DNA of 64,000 bases from JAJFUV01 sp964561215 (GTDB lineage Bacteria > Acidobacteriota > Terriglobia > Bryobacterales > Bryobacteraceae). The stretch is taken from positions 1 to 64,000 of the forward strand of contig CAZLOS010000007.1 in assembly GCA_964561215.1 (NCBI GenBank). The letters run 5' to 3'. Made by a program: the position numbers and the translations under genes. Under the pieces are notes generated by a model. It was not told the origin of the DNA and ran no database searches. It saw only the letters and a list, made by a program, of their open reading frames with translations. Below, piece after piece: positions 55,501-62,655 of this stretch (positions are counted from its first letter, which is position 1; every line of letters starts with the position of its first letter).

Positions 55501-56018
55501 CGGGCATCTATGAATTGCCGTTCGGCAAGGGCCGCGCGTACGCCAATAGTCTGCCGGCGGTGGTGGAACATATCGTTGGTGGCTGGCAGGTGAACGTGAA
55601 TTACGTGATACAGTCCGGATGGGTTGTGGACTATCCAAACAATCTGCAGGTGACGCCAGGTAGCGCCAAACTGGACAACCCGACGCGTACGCAATGGTTC
55701 AATACATCGCTGTGGAATGACGCGAGCGGAAAGCGCATTGGCAAACAGGCCAGCTACACGCTACGCAATTACCCGTTCTACTTCAGCGATGTGCGCCGTC
55801 CTGGTATGAACAACTGGGACACCTCGCTAATGAAGTATTTCCCGATTCACGAACAAATGAAGTTGCAATTCCGCTTCGAGATGGTGAACATGATGAACCA
55901 TCCGTGGTTTGCGAAGATGGCTTCCACGGACCTCACCAGCACCGTGTTCGGCCAGTTGGATCCGACGCAGCGCAACCTGCCTCGGTTCATCAAGCTGGCG
56001 ATGCATCTTAACTGGTAG
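52503..56018 (+). CDS. Oar-like TonB-dependent outer-membrane receptor (copy 2)
   Basis: 1,171 residues from ATG 52503, chosen because GGAGGGAG is immediately upstream and the signal peptide (MRNLCRLVSALLVLTLVPLA) begins there. The order matches copy 1: EVRASLTGTITDSTGAAVAN, plug (VPTQGRNPFQIAW ... ISINGG), large barrel and the terminal aromatic MHLNW. Copy 1 and 2 share blocks such as YLRSFDIGGTTG but differ through the outer loops, so ligand specificity likely differs. The gene ends at a hairpin related to that downstream of copy 1. Confidence 0.9.
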   Translation: MRNLCRLVSALLVLTLVPLAYSQEVRASLTGTITDSTGAAVANAAVQATNLATNTVTSTKSNESGTFVTPFLAPGKYLMTVEATGFKKFLRENIQLQAGERVRLDVKLEVGEVTTSVTVSDSVSQLQTETATRSQTLANEIVASVPTQGRNPFQIAWAASGVIKSGDFRYLRSFDIGGTTGISINGGRSKTNEMLLDGISDVQAGYDVISVPTTESVQEFKVQANTYDAQYGRTGGGVITIVTKGGGNDFHGTAFEYFQNDKLNANQSELNQPLKRGNQYFANGYKAPNHINQFGAMASGPFIIPKVVNTKNRAFWMLSWESMRQRSADPGVTTFPTAEMRTGDFSGLQGVSNNVAFPISIYDPLTTNSNGIRQPFAGNAIPSSRIDPVAKKVMSYYPMPSSSGNAYTHANNYPYPSMWMASFDQFVGRTDFVVNSKNNVFFRYNENPFQEFRGITFGMDNVAEPSGNTPLLRNGRNVMMNWTSTISPTMTFDLRVGLNRWEATGGSSLGAGYDAAQLGISSAITSQITRKQFPRFNFSDQYQAVGAEAAGPDTQDTYSIQPNINKVVGRHVLKFGVDLRQYNKINYSRGYPSGYYNFSRAWTQKDANKSSSDAGDAFASFLLGYPVAGDARIEKNIDTAYRHFYYAGFFQDDWKVNSRLTINVGLRWDVETGNKERFNRSTPGLDFNAASPIASKVSGLNLIGAMQFAGVNGVPETLVDADKNNWQPRVGVAYRLGEHWVLRGGYGLYFLGQNDTGSTSGFSRTTTAIVSNDNNLTPIAGLSLTNAFIGYANSRLLDPIGSSQGASSFLGESVTSYLRNRPLPYSHQYSFDIQRELPGNILFEIGYAGNTSRKLVSQTDGVGSRGWNLNYIPAAQMGQASSYYTTKIANPMFGLIPNNSTLNAATITRSTLLTAFPQYSGAALAGVPIGRSQYHGMSVKVTKRLSHGLSFLANYGIGKNLEQTRPLNDQDFTGITNFDATPLVKESTQEIDAPQKFAFAGIYELPFGKGRAYANSLPAVVEHIVGGWQVNVNYVIQSGWVVDYPNNLQVTPGSAKLDNPTRTQWFNTSLWNDASGKRIGKQASYTLRNYPFYFSDVRRPGMNNWDTSLMKYFPIHEQMKLQFRFEMVNMMNHPWFAKMASTDLTSTVFGQLDPTQRNLPRFIKLAMHLNW

Positions 56019-56023
56019 GTGTT

Positions 56024-56052
56024 GTGGGGGCGGGGAGATATCCCGCCCCTAC
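56024..56052. repeat. Second copy of the GGGGCGGG palindromic element
   Basis: 29 bases forming GGGGCGGG/CCCGCCCC with matching GT/AC flanks and a small loop. The right arm TATCCCGCCCCTAC is identical to the right arm of 48551-48578. Located five bases after the stop of the receptor gene (56018). Confidence 0.75.
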
Positions 56053-56064
56053 GGTTTCCTTGGG

Positions 56065-56091
56065 GGGCCGCCACGGCGGCCCTCTTTTTTT
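56065..56091 (+). terminator. Rho-independent terminator after Oar-like copy 2
   Basis: Stem GGGCCGC/GCGGCCC with CACG loop, followed by TCTTTTTTT. Good stem and T tract; ends the receptor transcript and isolates glnE. Confidence 0.9.
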
Positions 56092-56131
56092 GTCTACACG
56101 CTATAATTCGGTGGGGACAAGAACTGCCTTC

Positions 56132-59050
56132 ATGCAACGCCTCCTCGACGAAGTCGTCTTTCGGGATCTCTCTCGCGCACGTTCCAGTATCGAGAACCTT
56201 TCAGGAGCAATTCCCGGCGAAACTCAAAAGCGGCTCCGTTATCTGCTCGCGTCCTCGCCCGATCCCGACGAGGCGTTGCTGTGCCTGGAGCGCTTGCACG
56301 AATCGCATCCGGAATCGTTCCGCCGTCTGGCGGCCAATTCCACCGCATTGCAGTACATGGTCGCCGTCTTCTCTTATAGCCGCTTCCTTTCCGAGGCCGT
56401 GCTGCAATTTCCCGAATGGCTGGAGGATCTGGCCAAGGCTCGGAACATCGACCGCGTCCTTCCCGCCGAACAGATCGAGGACCGGCTGGAGGCGGCCCTG
56501 GCGGCGACGGGCGCTTCCGCGCCGCTGGCCCTCACGCTGGCTCTTTTCCGGCGGCGCCAGTTGCTTCGCATCGTACTCCGCGACGTTCTGAATATCGCCA
56601 CGCTGCCCGAAACCACGGAAGAGATTTCGAACCTGGCCGACGCGATTCTGGAGGTTAGTTACCGCCATCTGCGAAAGGACATGGAACGCCGCTATGGCGT
56701 GCCCCAGCAGGTGGACGCGGACGGCAAGCACCGCGCCTGTTCGTTCGCCGTCGTGGCGCTCGGCAAGCTCGGCGGGCAGGAACTCAACTACAGCTCCGAC
56801 ATAGACCTGATGTTCCTCTATTCGGGCAACGGCGAAACCGACGGCGCGCACTCCATCAGCAACAAGGAGTTCTTCCAGAAGCTGGCGCATCAATACACGG
56901 AGCTGCTCTCCACGTACACGCCGGTGGGCGCCTGCTATCGCGTGGACCTGCGCCTGCGCCCCGACGGCAGGCTGGGCGAGATCTGCCTGTCCCGCGACGG
57001 CGCCATTCTTTACTACAAGACGCGGGCGCGGGACTGGGAATTGCAGATGCTGATCAAGGCGCGCCCGGCGGCGGGCGACCACGCGCTGGGCAGGGAACTG
57101 CTCGAGACCCTGGAATCGCGCATCTATGCGACGACGCTGGATTTCGGCGCTGTGGAAAGCGTCTCGGCCACTCGCGAGCGCCTTCATGAGCAGGCAGCCC
57201 GAAGGCGCGGCAGCGCGTCGGGCTTTGATGTCAAGCTGGCGCGCGGCGGCATCCGCGACATTGAGTTCCTGGTGCAATGCCTGCAGCGGCTGCACGGCGG
57301 GCGGGAGCCCTGGGTGCGCCACGGCGGCACGCTGCTGGCGCTGGCCCGCCTGCACGACAAGGATTTCCTGGACGATTCCGAATACTCGCGGCTGGCCTCC
57401 GCCTACCAGTTTCTGCGCACGCTCGAACACCGGCTGCAGTTCGACGAGGACCGACAGACGCACACGCTGCCCTCGGATGCGGCCAAGCTGGAGACGTTCG
57501 CCCGCCGCATGCCGGCCGCCGAGATCGGCAAGGCGTCGTCGGCCGAAACGCTGCTGGGCGAGCTGAACGCGCACCTGGAGGAAGTGCAGGAGATCTACGA
57601 GCGCGTCATTCACGCGCAACGGCCCATCTATTACATGACGCCCGAGCCGGTCATCGAACCGGCGGGCGGCGTGGGAGCGGAGACACTGGACCATGTTCCG
57701 GAACCCGCGCCGAGCAATCTGGTAAGGTTCCTCGACGAGAAGGCGCCGCGGTTGGCCGCCATGATCGGCCGGGGCGACCTGCGGCGCGGCCTGAACCTGT
57801 TCGAGCACTACCTCGAAAGGATTCTGAACGAGCCGGAGTGGCTCGGCTGGCTGGATCGCGACTCCACCTTGGCGGGATACGTTTTCGAGATTTTCGATTG
57901 CAGCCAGTACTTCTCCGAGCATCTGATCCGCAACCCCGAATTGTTGCGAGAGTTGCGCGGCATGCGCGACTCGTCGACCAGGGACCTTCCCTACTCCGGG
58001 CTGGTGACGGCGCTGAGCGACATGGGCGCCGTGCGGCGTTTCTTCCGTCGCGAGATGTTCCGCGTGCAGGCCGAAAGCATCTGCCTGCGCACGCCGATTT
58101 TCGAAACGCTCGAGCGCACCAGCGAACTCGCCGACGCGACCATCCAGGCCGCCTACCGCCTGGCAGTCGAAGAGGTCGCCGCGTCGCGGCCCCCCGCCGC
58201 CGGATACAAGCCCGAGAACCAGCTCATGGTGGTGGCGCTCGGCCGCCTGGGCATGCGCGAGTTCGATATGGCCAGCGACGCCGACCTGGTCTTCGTTCTT
58301 CCCGACGCCGATCTACCCGAACTGCCCTTCTGGACCCGCGTCGCCGAGACCATCATCAACCGAATCACCGCGTACACCGGCGAGGGTGTCATCTTCGCCG
58401 TCGACACGCGGCTGCGGCCTAATGGCCGCGAGGGCGCCCTGGTGCAGTCCGAGGAGAACTATCACGAGTACTTCGCCAAGCGCGCCGAGGCCTGGGAAGG
58501 CATCACGTATATGAAGTCGCGCGCCGTGGCTGGCGACATCGAGGGCGGCACGACGTTTTTGAATGAGCTGCAAAAGGTGGACTGGCGGCGTTACGGGCAG
58601 AGCGGACGCTCGCGGAAGGACCTGCTGCAGATGCGCCGGCGCCTGGAGAAGGAACTGAGCGCCGGCAACCCGCTCAAGGCAGGCCGCGGCTCCTATTACG
58701 ACATCGACTTCGCGCTGATGTACTTGCGCCTGCGCGGCGCGGGCATATTCTTCAAGGTGTTGAATACGCCCGCGCGCATCGACGTGGTTGAGCAGATGGG
58801 GCACCTGGAACGCGCCGACGCCGATTTCCTGCGCGACGCCTCCACTTTCTACCGCGCCGTGGACCACGGCATCCGCGTCTCGACCGGCCAGGCGGCGGGC
58901 GACCTGCCGAGGTCGGAGTCGCAACTGGAAGTGCTCAACGAACTGGCCGGGCGCTGGATTCCCGACTATCTGCACGACCAGCCGCTGGCGATGGAACTCG
59001 CCCAGGTGCAGGAGCGCACCCGCGAGTTCTTCGACCGCCTGTTCGGGTGA
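56132..59050 (+). CDS. glnE: Glutamine synthetase adenylyltransferase/deadenylase
   Basis: About 972 residues. Two nucleotidyltransferase domains are visible: residues 209-230 ALGKLGGQELNYSSDIDLMF (deadenylase side) and about 700-722 ALGRLGMREFDMASDADLVF (adenylylase side), each with the G-x-L-G ... D-x-D pattern. A helical linker with HD-like regulatory features lies between them. It adds or removes AMP at the GS tyrosine, consistent with Y397 in glnA here. Start 56132 (MQRLLDEV) is chosen by fold; the frame is open upstream without a clear ribosome-binding site. Confidence 0.95.
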   Translation: MQRLLDEVVFRDLSRARSSIENLSGAIPGETQKRLRYLLASSPDPDEALLCLERLHESHPESFRRLAANSTALQYMVAVFSYSRFLSEAVLQFPEWLEDLAKARNIDRVLPAEQIEDRLEAALAATGASAPLALTLALFRRRQLLRIVLRDVLNIATLPETTEEISNLADAILEVSYRHLRKDMERRYGVPQQVDADGKHRACSFAVVALGKLGGQELNYSSDIDLMFLYSGNGETDGAHSISNKEFFQKLAHQYTELLSTYTPVGACYRVDLRLRPDGRLGEICLSRDGAILYYKTRARDWELQMLIKARPAAGDHALGRELLETLESRIYATTLDFGAVESVSATRERLHEQAARRRGSASGFDVKLARGGIRDIEFLVQCLQRLHGGREPWVRHGGTLLALARLHDKDFLDDSEYSRLASAYQFLRTLEHRLQFDEDRQTHTLPSDAAKLETFARRMPAAEIGKASSAETLLGELNAHLEEVQEIYERVIHAQRPIYYMTPEPVIEPAGGVGAETLDHVPEPAPSNLVRFLDEKAPRLAAMIGRGDLRRGLNLFEHYLERILNEPEWLGWLDRDSTLAGYVFEIFDCSQYFSEHLIRNPELLRELRGMRDSSTRDLPYSGLVTALSDMGAVRRFFRREMFRVQAESICLRTPIFETLERTSELADATIQAAYRLAVEEVAASRPPAAGYKPENQLMVVALGRLGMREFDMASDADLVFVLPDADLPELPFWTRVAETIINRITAYTGEGVIFAVDTRLRPNGREGALVQSEENYHEYFAKRAEAWEGITYMKSRAVAGDIEGGTTFLNELQKVDWRRYGQSGRSRKDLLQMRRRLEKELSAGNPLKAGRGSYYDIDFALMYLRLRGAGIFFKVLNTPARIDVVEQMGHLERADADFLRDASTFYRAVDHGIRVSTGQAAGDLPRSESQLEVLNELAGRWIPDYLHDQPLAMELAQVQERTREFFDRLFG

Positions 59051-59055
59051 GGCGA

Positions 59056-59075
59056 GGCAGGCGGAACCGCCTGCC
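59056..59075. terminator. Hairpin between convergent glnE and OmpA-like genes
   Basis: GGCAGGCGG-AA-CCGCCTGCC, a 9-bp GC-rich stem (8 bp with a four-base loop) located 6 bases after the glnE stop and 6 bases after the OmpA-like stop on the other strand. No T run; may act in both directions. Confidence 0.55.
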
Positions 59076-59080
59076 GCACA

Positions 59081-60121
59081 CTATTTCCTGACGAGTTCCA
59101 CGCGCCGGTTCTGGGCGCGGCCTTGAGGCGTGTCGTTCGTGTCGACCGGCTTGGTGGCGCCCAGGCCCGCCGTGGTCAGGCGCCCGGCGTCGATCTTGAA
59201 CTGAGTGACCAGTACGGACTTGACGGCCTCGGCACGGCGGCGCGAGAGATCCATGTTGGCGGCGGCGTTGCCAGCCGAATCGGTGTGGCCCTCGATGAGC
59301 AGGCGAAGGTTCGGATTCGTCTCCAGGCCCTTGGCGATGGATTGGATCACCGGGGCCGACTCCGGCTTCAGGCGGTCGCTCGCGGTATCGAACAGAATAC
59401 CGTGCGTGACGAAGCGTCCGGCGGACGTGATGACCTGGCTGAAGTCCGGCGTGGATTCCGCGAAACGGACCGTCCGATAGCCAAACGATTGCGGCGGGCC
59501 ATAGAAGTCGTGAGCGAACTCCACGCCGCTGATCGCGGGCATCTCGATCTGGTTGAAGTCGAGCTGCTTCTCGCCATTCACGAAAATCCGGAGGCGCCCA
59601 TCCTGAACCCACAGCGCCAGCTTCGCCGGCTCGGCCCAGCTCATTTGCAACCGCTTGCGGCCGAGATCCTGGTACTTAGGCGCTTTGAGCTGAACCTGCA
59701 GGTCGCACTGATTGGGGCTGGCGGTTGTGCTGTAAACGAGGACCTGCTTTGTGCCCGAAAGCAGAATGAGATGGGCGATCTCACGACCCTTGGGATCGAA
59801 CTTGATCTCGGCTTCGTAAGTGAAGTTCTTGGGCAGCGCGGTTACATTGGGGAAGATGGATCCGCGCTGGCTGATAGTTAGTTGACGGACATCGCCCGCG
59901 GCCTGGAGTTCTGGAGCGGCGCCGCGGACCTTGAAATGGGGAGGGGCGTCGCCCGCGCTCATGTCCGTGAAATCGTCATAGAAGATGGTTTTGCCGCCCG
60001 GGATAAAGGCTGACTTGATGGTGGTCATCTCCGGCTGCGCCGTGGGCGGCTGGGCCGGGACAGGAAGCCCTGCGAAAAGTAACAGGGCGGAAGCGAGTGC
60101 GGCTGAGCGCGGTAGAAGCAT
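59081..60121 (-). CDS. OmpA-family protein with N-terminal lectin-like beta domain
   Basis: 346 residues. Start ATG 60121 is favoured by GGAG seven bases upstream; ATG 60142 is an alternative. A signal peptide (SAALASALLLFAGLPVPA) precedes a beta-sandwich domain (TIFYDDFTDM, FTYEAEIKFD, LRIFVNGEKQLDFNQIE) and the peptidoglycan-binding OmpA domain with ILFDTASDRLKPES, EGHTDSAGN, LSRRRAEAVKSVL and NRRVELV. It probably links the outer membrane or periplasmic ligands to the cell wall. Confidence 0.85.
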   Translation of the reverse strand: MLLPRSAALASALLLFAGLPVPAQPPTAQPEMTTIKSAFIPGGKTIFYDDFTDMSAGDAPPHFKVRGAAPELQAAGDVRQLTISQRGSIFPNVTALPKNFTYEAEIKFDPKGREIAHLILLSGTKQVLVYSTTASPNQCDLQVQLKAPKYQDLGRKRLQMSWAEPAKLALWVQDGRLRIFVNGEKQLDFNQIEMPAISGVEFAHDFYGPPQSFGYRTVRFAESTPDFSQVITSAGRFVTHGILFDTASDRLKPESAPVIQSIAKGLETNPNLRLLIEGHTDSAGNAAANMDLSRRRAEAVKSVLVTQFKIDAGRLTTAGLGATKPVDTNDTPQGRAQNRRVELVRK

Positions 60122-60283
60122 CTGTGTTCTCCGAGACAACATCACCAGATTAGGGCCGGTGAGCCCGCTAGATTTGTACCATGACACCGTCGTTACAAGC
60201 AAGATTGGAGGGCGCGCCAGCCCGCCGCGCTAAGGTATACTAGTTCACCACCCCACTCTTAGAACGCGGAAGGAGACGTATCT

Positions 60284-61408
60284 ATGACCGTATCTTTTTA
60301 TGGGCACGTAAGACAGTATCACAACATCAAGGCCGAAATCGACGCCAACATAGCCGAGGTGTTAGAGAGCGGCCAGTATGTCATGGGTCCCGTGCTCAAG
60401 AAGTTCGAGAAAGAATTCGCCGCTTACAACGGCACCAAGTACGCCGTAGGTGTAGGCAACGGCACGGACGCCATCTGGCTTTCCCTGATGGCGCTGGGCA
60501 TAGGACCGGGCGACGAGTGCATCACCACCACCAACACGTTCTTCGCTACGGCCGAGGCGATCTGGATTGCCGGCGCCACGGCTGTCTTCGTCGATTCCGA
60601 TCCGGTGACGAACTGCATCGATCCGGCCAAGATCGAAGCGGCCATCACACCGAAAACCAAGGCCATCGTTCCCGTGCATCTTTACGGACAGTGCGCCGAC
60701 ATGAAAGCCATCCGCAAGATCGCCGACAAGCACAAGCTCCTGGTCGTCGAAGACAACGCCCAGGGCATCGGCGCGGCGGGAGACGGCTTTAAGATCGCCG
60801 AGCTGAGCGACGCCACCTGCACCAGCTTCATCATCCAGAAGAACCTGGGCACGTTCGGCGACGGCGGAGCGGTGGTGACCAACAAGCCGGAAGTGGACCG
60901 CAGGGTCCGCAAGCTGCGCAATCACGGCTCCGACAAGCGCTCCTGCCACAGCTGCGGCTTCAACAGCCGCCTGGACGATCTGCACGCCGCCATCCTCAGC
61001 GCCAAGCTGAAGCACATCGACGAATGGAACGACCTGCGCCGGAAGTGGGCCGCCCGCTACACGGCCGGCTTGAAGGGCGCGAAGTACTTCACGCTGCCCA
61101 CCGAGCTGCCCGGCTACCGCCACATCTTCCATCTCTATGTGATCGAAACGAAGCAGGCCGCGCACCGCGATCCGTTGCTGGACTACCTGAACAAGAACGG
61201 CATCGACGCCAAGTGCCACTACCCCATCGCCATCCATCAGCAGGAAGGCTACCCGTGGGGCAAGGGCGCCCGCATCGTCGGGTCCATCGCCAACAGCGAG
61301 CGCAACGCCGCCTGCTGCATCACACTGCCCATTTATCCCGAGCTGACCGGGGAAGAGGTGGACTACACCATCGCCAGGACGCTCGAGTGGGACTCCCAAC
61401 AGGGGTAA
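60284..61408 (+). CDS. DegT/DnrJ/EryC1/StrS-family sugar aminotransferase
   Basis: 374 residues. PLP enzyme of the sugar-aminotransferase family. The Schiff-base lysine is K186 in TSFIIQKNLGTFGDGG; the cofactor-binding stretch GVGNGTDAIWL and VVEDNAQGIGA are typical. It transaminates a keto-sugar. The next gene (oxidoreductase) begins six bases later, suggesting a dehydrogenase/aminotransferase pair that makes a 3-amino sugar. GGAAGGAGA lies before the ATG. Confidence 0.9.
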   Translation: MTVSFYGHVRQYHNIKAEIDANIAEVLESGQYVMGPVLKKFEKEFAAYNGTKYAVGVGNGTDAIWLSLMALGIGPGDECITTTNTFFATAEAIWIAGATAVFVDSDPVTNCIDPAKIEAAITPKTKAIVPVHLYGQCADMKAIRKIADKHKLLVVEDNAQGIGAAGDGFKIAELSDATCTSFIIQKNLGTFGDGGAVVTNKPEVDRRVRKLRNHGSDKRSCHSCGFNSRLDDLHAAILSAKLKHIDEWNDLRRKWAARYTAGLKGAKYFTLPTELPGYRHIFHLYVIETKQAAHRDPLLDYLNKNGIDAKCHYPIAIHQQEGYPWGKGARIVGSIANSERNAACCITLPIYPELTGEEVDYTIARTLEWDSQQG

Positions 61409-61414
61409 CGCGAT

Positions 61415-62485
61415 ATGCAGCGCAAGTATAAAGTCGTCGTGGTGGGCATGGGCAAGCGCGGCATGCACCATGCCACCACCTTCCAATCCAACGGCCGCTT
61501 CGAGGTGGCGGGCATCTGCGACATCGACAAGGGTCGCCTGGACACCGCTGCGGCCAAGCTGGGCGTCACGCTGAAGGGCACCAATGCCGCCCAGGTGGCC
61601 GCCGCCGCCAAACCCGACGTGTTCTGTTTCTGCACGCTGCCGAATATCCGCAGGGATATGTTCCGCATCGGCATTGAAAGCGGCGCGAAGCTCATCGCCA
61701 TGGAGAAGCCCGTCGCGCTCACCAGCGCCGAAGGCTTCGCCATCCGCGACATGGTGAATGCGAACGGCATCAAGGTGGTGGTGAGCCATCAGCACCGCTA
61801 CGGCTCGCACTACCGGAAGGTGAAGGAGATCATTGCGAGCGGGGCGTTGGGGCGCGTCCACACGGTCTATGGAACCTCCACCGGGTGGATGGCCCACATG
61901 CTCTCGCACCTGATCGATTACACCCGCTGGTACAACAACGAAGCCGAAGCCGAGTGGGTCATGGCGCAGGCGGCCGGGCGCGGCAAGCTCACCGACGTGC
62001 ATCCTTCGCCCGACTACATTGCGGGCATCGTGCATTATGCGAACGGAGTTCACGGCGTGCTGGAATGCGGCGCCGGCGCTCCGGACGTACCCGAAGTGGA
62101 CGCCTGGTGGCGCAAGTGCCGGATCGGCGCGCAGGGAACCGACGGATTCGCTGAAACGCTCACCGGCGCCGGCTGGCGCTCGGTCACCAAGACGGGCTCG
62201 GCGTCGGGCACCGGCTCGATGAACTACGACCTCGACATGCCGCCCTACATACAGGAGATGGCCGACTGGCTGGACGACGACGCCAAGGTACACTCCTGCA
62301 ACTTCCAGAGTGCTTACAAGGGCTTCGAGATCATGATGGCGTTCTGCCGCTCGGCGGCCCAGGGCGGGCAAGTGGCCCTGCCGCTCACCGAGCCGGCCGA
62401 CGAACTCGAAATGCTTCGCGGCGCTGTGAGCGCCCGCAAACTGCTCCTCTCGATGCCGGCCAACGCCAAGGAGTACCCTGGGTAG
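61415..62485 (+). CDS. Gfo/Idh/MocA-family sugar oxidoreductase (cytoplasmic)
   Basis: 356 residues, no leader. Rossmann motif VVVGMGKRGMHH, CDIDKGRLDT and AMEKPVALT mark the NAD(P)-binding domain; HMLSHLIDYTRW carries the catalytic histidine region. Partner of the aminotransferase six bases upstream. Oxidation of a sugar carbon (often C3) to give the keto acceptor for that aminotransferase is the likely role. Both could belong to a small-molecule or glycan pathway. Confidence 0.88.
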   Translation: MQRKYKVVVVGMGKRGMHHATTFQSNGRFEVAGICDIDKGRLDTAAAKLGVTLKGTNAAQVAAAAKPDVFCFCTLPNIRRDMFRIGIESGAKLIAMEKPVALTSAEGFAIRDMVNANGIKVVVSHQHRYGSHYRKVKEIIASGALGRVHTVYGTSTGWMAHMLSHLIDYTRWYNNEAEAEWVMAQAAGRGKLTDVHPSPDYIAGIVHYANGVHGVLECGAGAPDVPEVDAWWRKCRIGAQGTDGFAETLTGAGWRSVTKTGSASGTGSMNYDLDMPPYIQEMADWLDDDAKVHSCNFQSAYKGFEIMMAFCRSAAQGGQVALPLTEPADELEMLRGAVSARKLLLSMPANAKEYPG

Positions 62486-62497
62486 CCAGCCTGGAGG

Positions 62498-62588
62498 GCG
62501 GATTTCAATCCGCGCGGGAGTTCACGCCCGCTGCCTCTTCCGGCGGTTCGGCAAGCGGGCTTGAAAGTCCGCGCGACTTGAAAGTCGC
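62498..62588. repeat. Cluster of three REP-like hairpins with TTGAAA/TTTCAA loops
   Basis: Hairpins at 62498-62513 (GCGGAT-TTCA-ATCCGC), 62555-62572 (GCGGGCT-TGAA-AGTCCGC) and 62573-62588 (GCGACT-TGAA-AGTCGC). All share a TTCA or TGAA loop and GC-rich stems; the last two abut. They fill most of the gap between the oxidoreductase and the next gene. Confidence 0.8.
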
Positions 62589-62655
62589 CCCCCGTTCAGG
62601 TGGGATCTTCCGCTTCTGTGTTATATGCTGGGACGGTTCCAGTTAGGAGGCAATC

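Noticed and set aside
56090..56107. TTGTCT and TATAAT upstream of glnE as promoter
   Set aside because: The boxes are only 6 bp apart and overlap the terminator T run.
56201..57922. 573-codon minus-strand open frame inside glnE
   Set aside because: Shadow of glnE, which has clear catalytic motifs on the other strand.
60236..60241. TATACT as -10 box for the aminotransferase gene
   Set aside because: No -35 at a suitable distance, so not annotated as a promoter.
60362..62371. 669-codon open frame on the minus strand opposite the aminotransferase and oxidoreductase genes
   Set aside because: It is the antisense of two well-supported genes in GC-rich DNA; the product has no recognisable fold.
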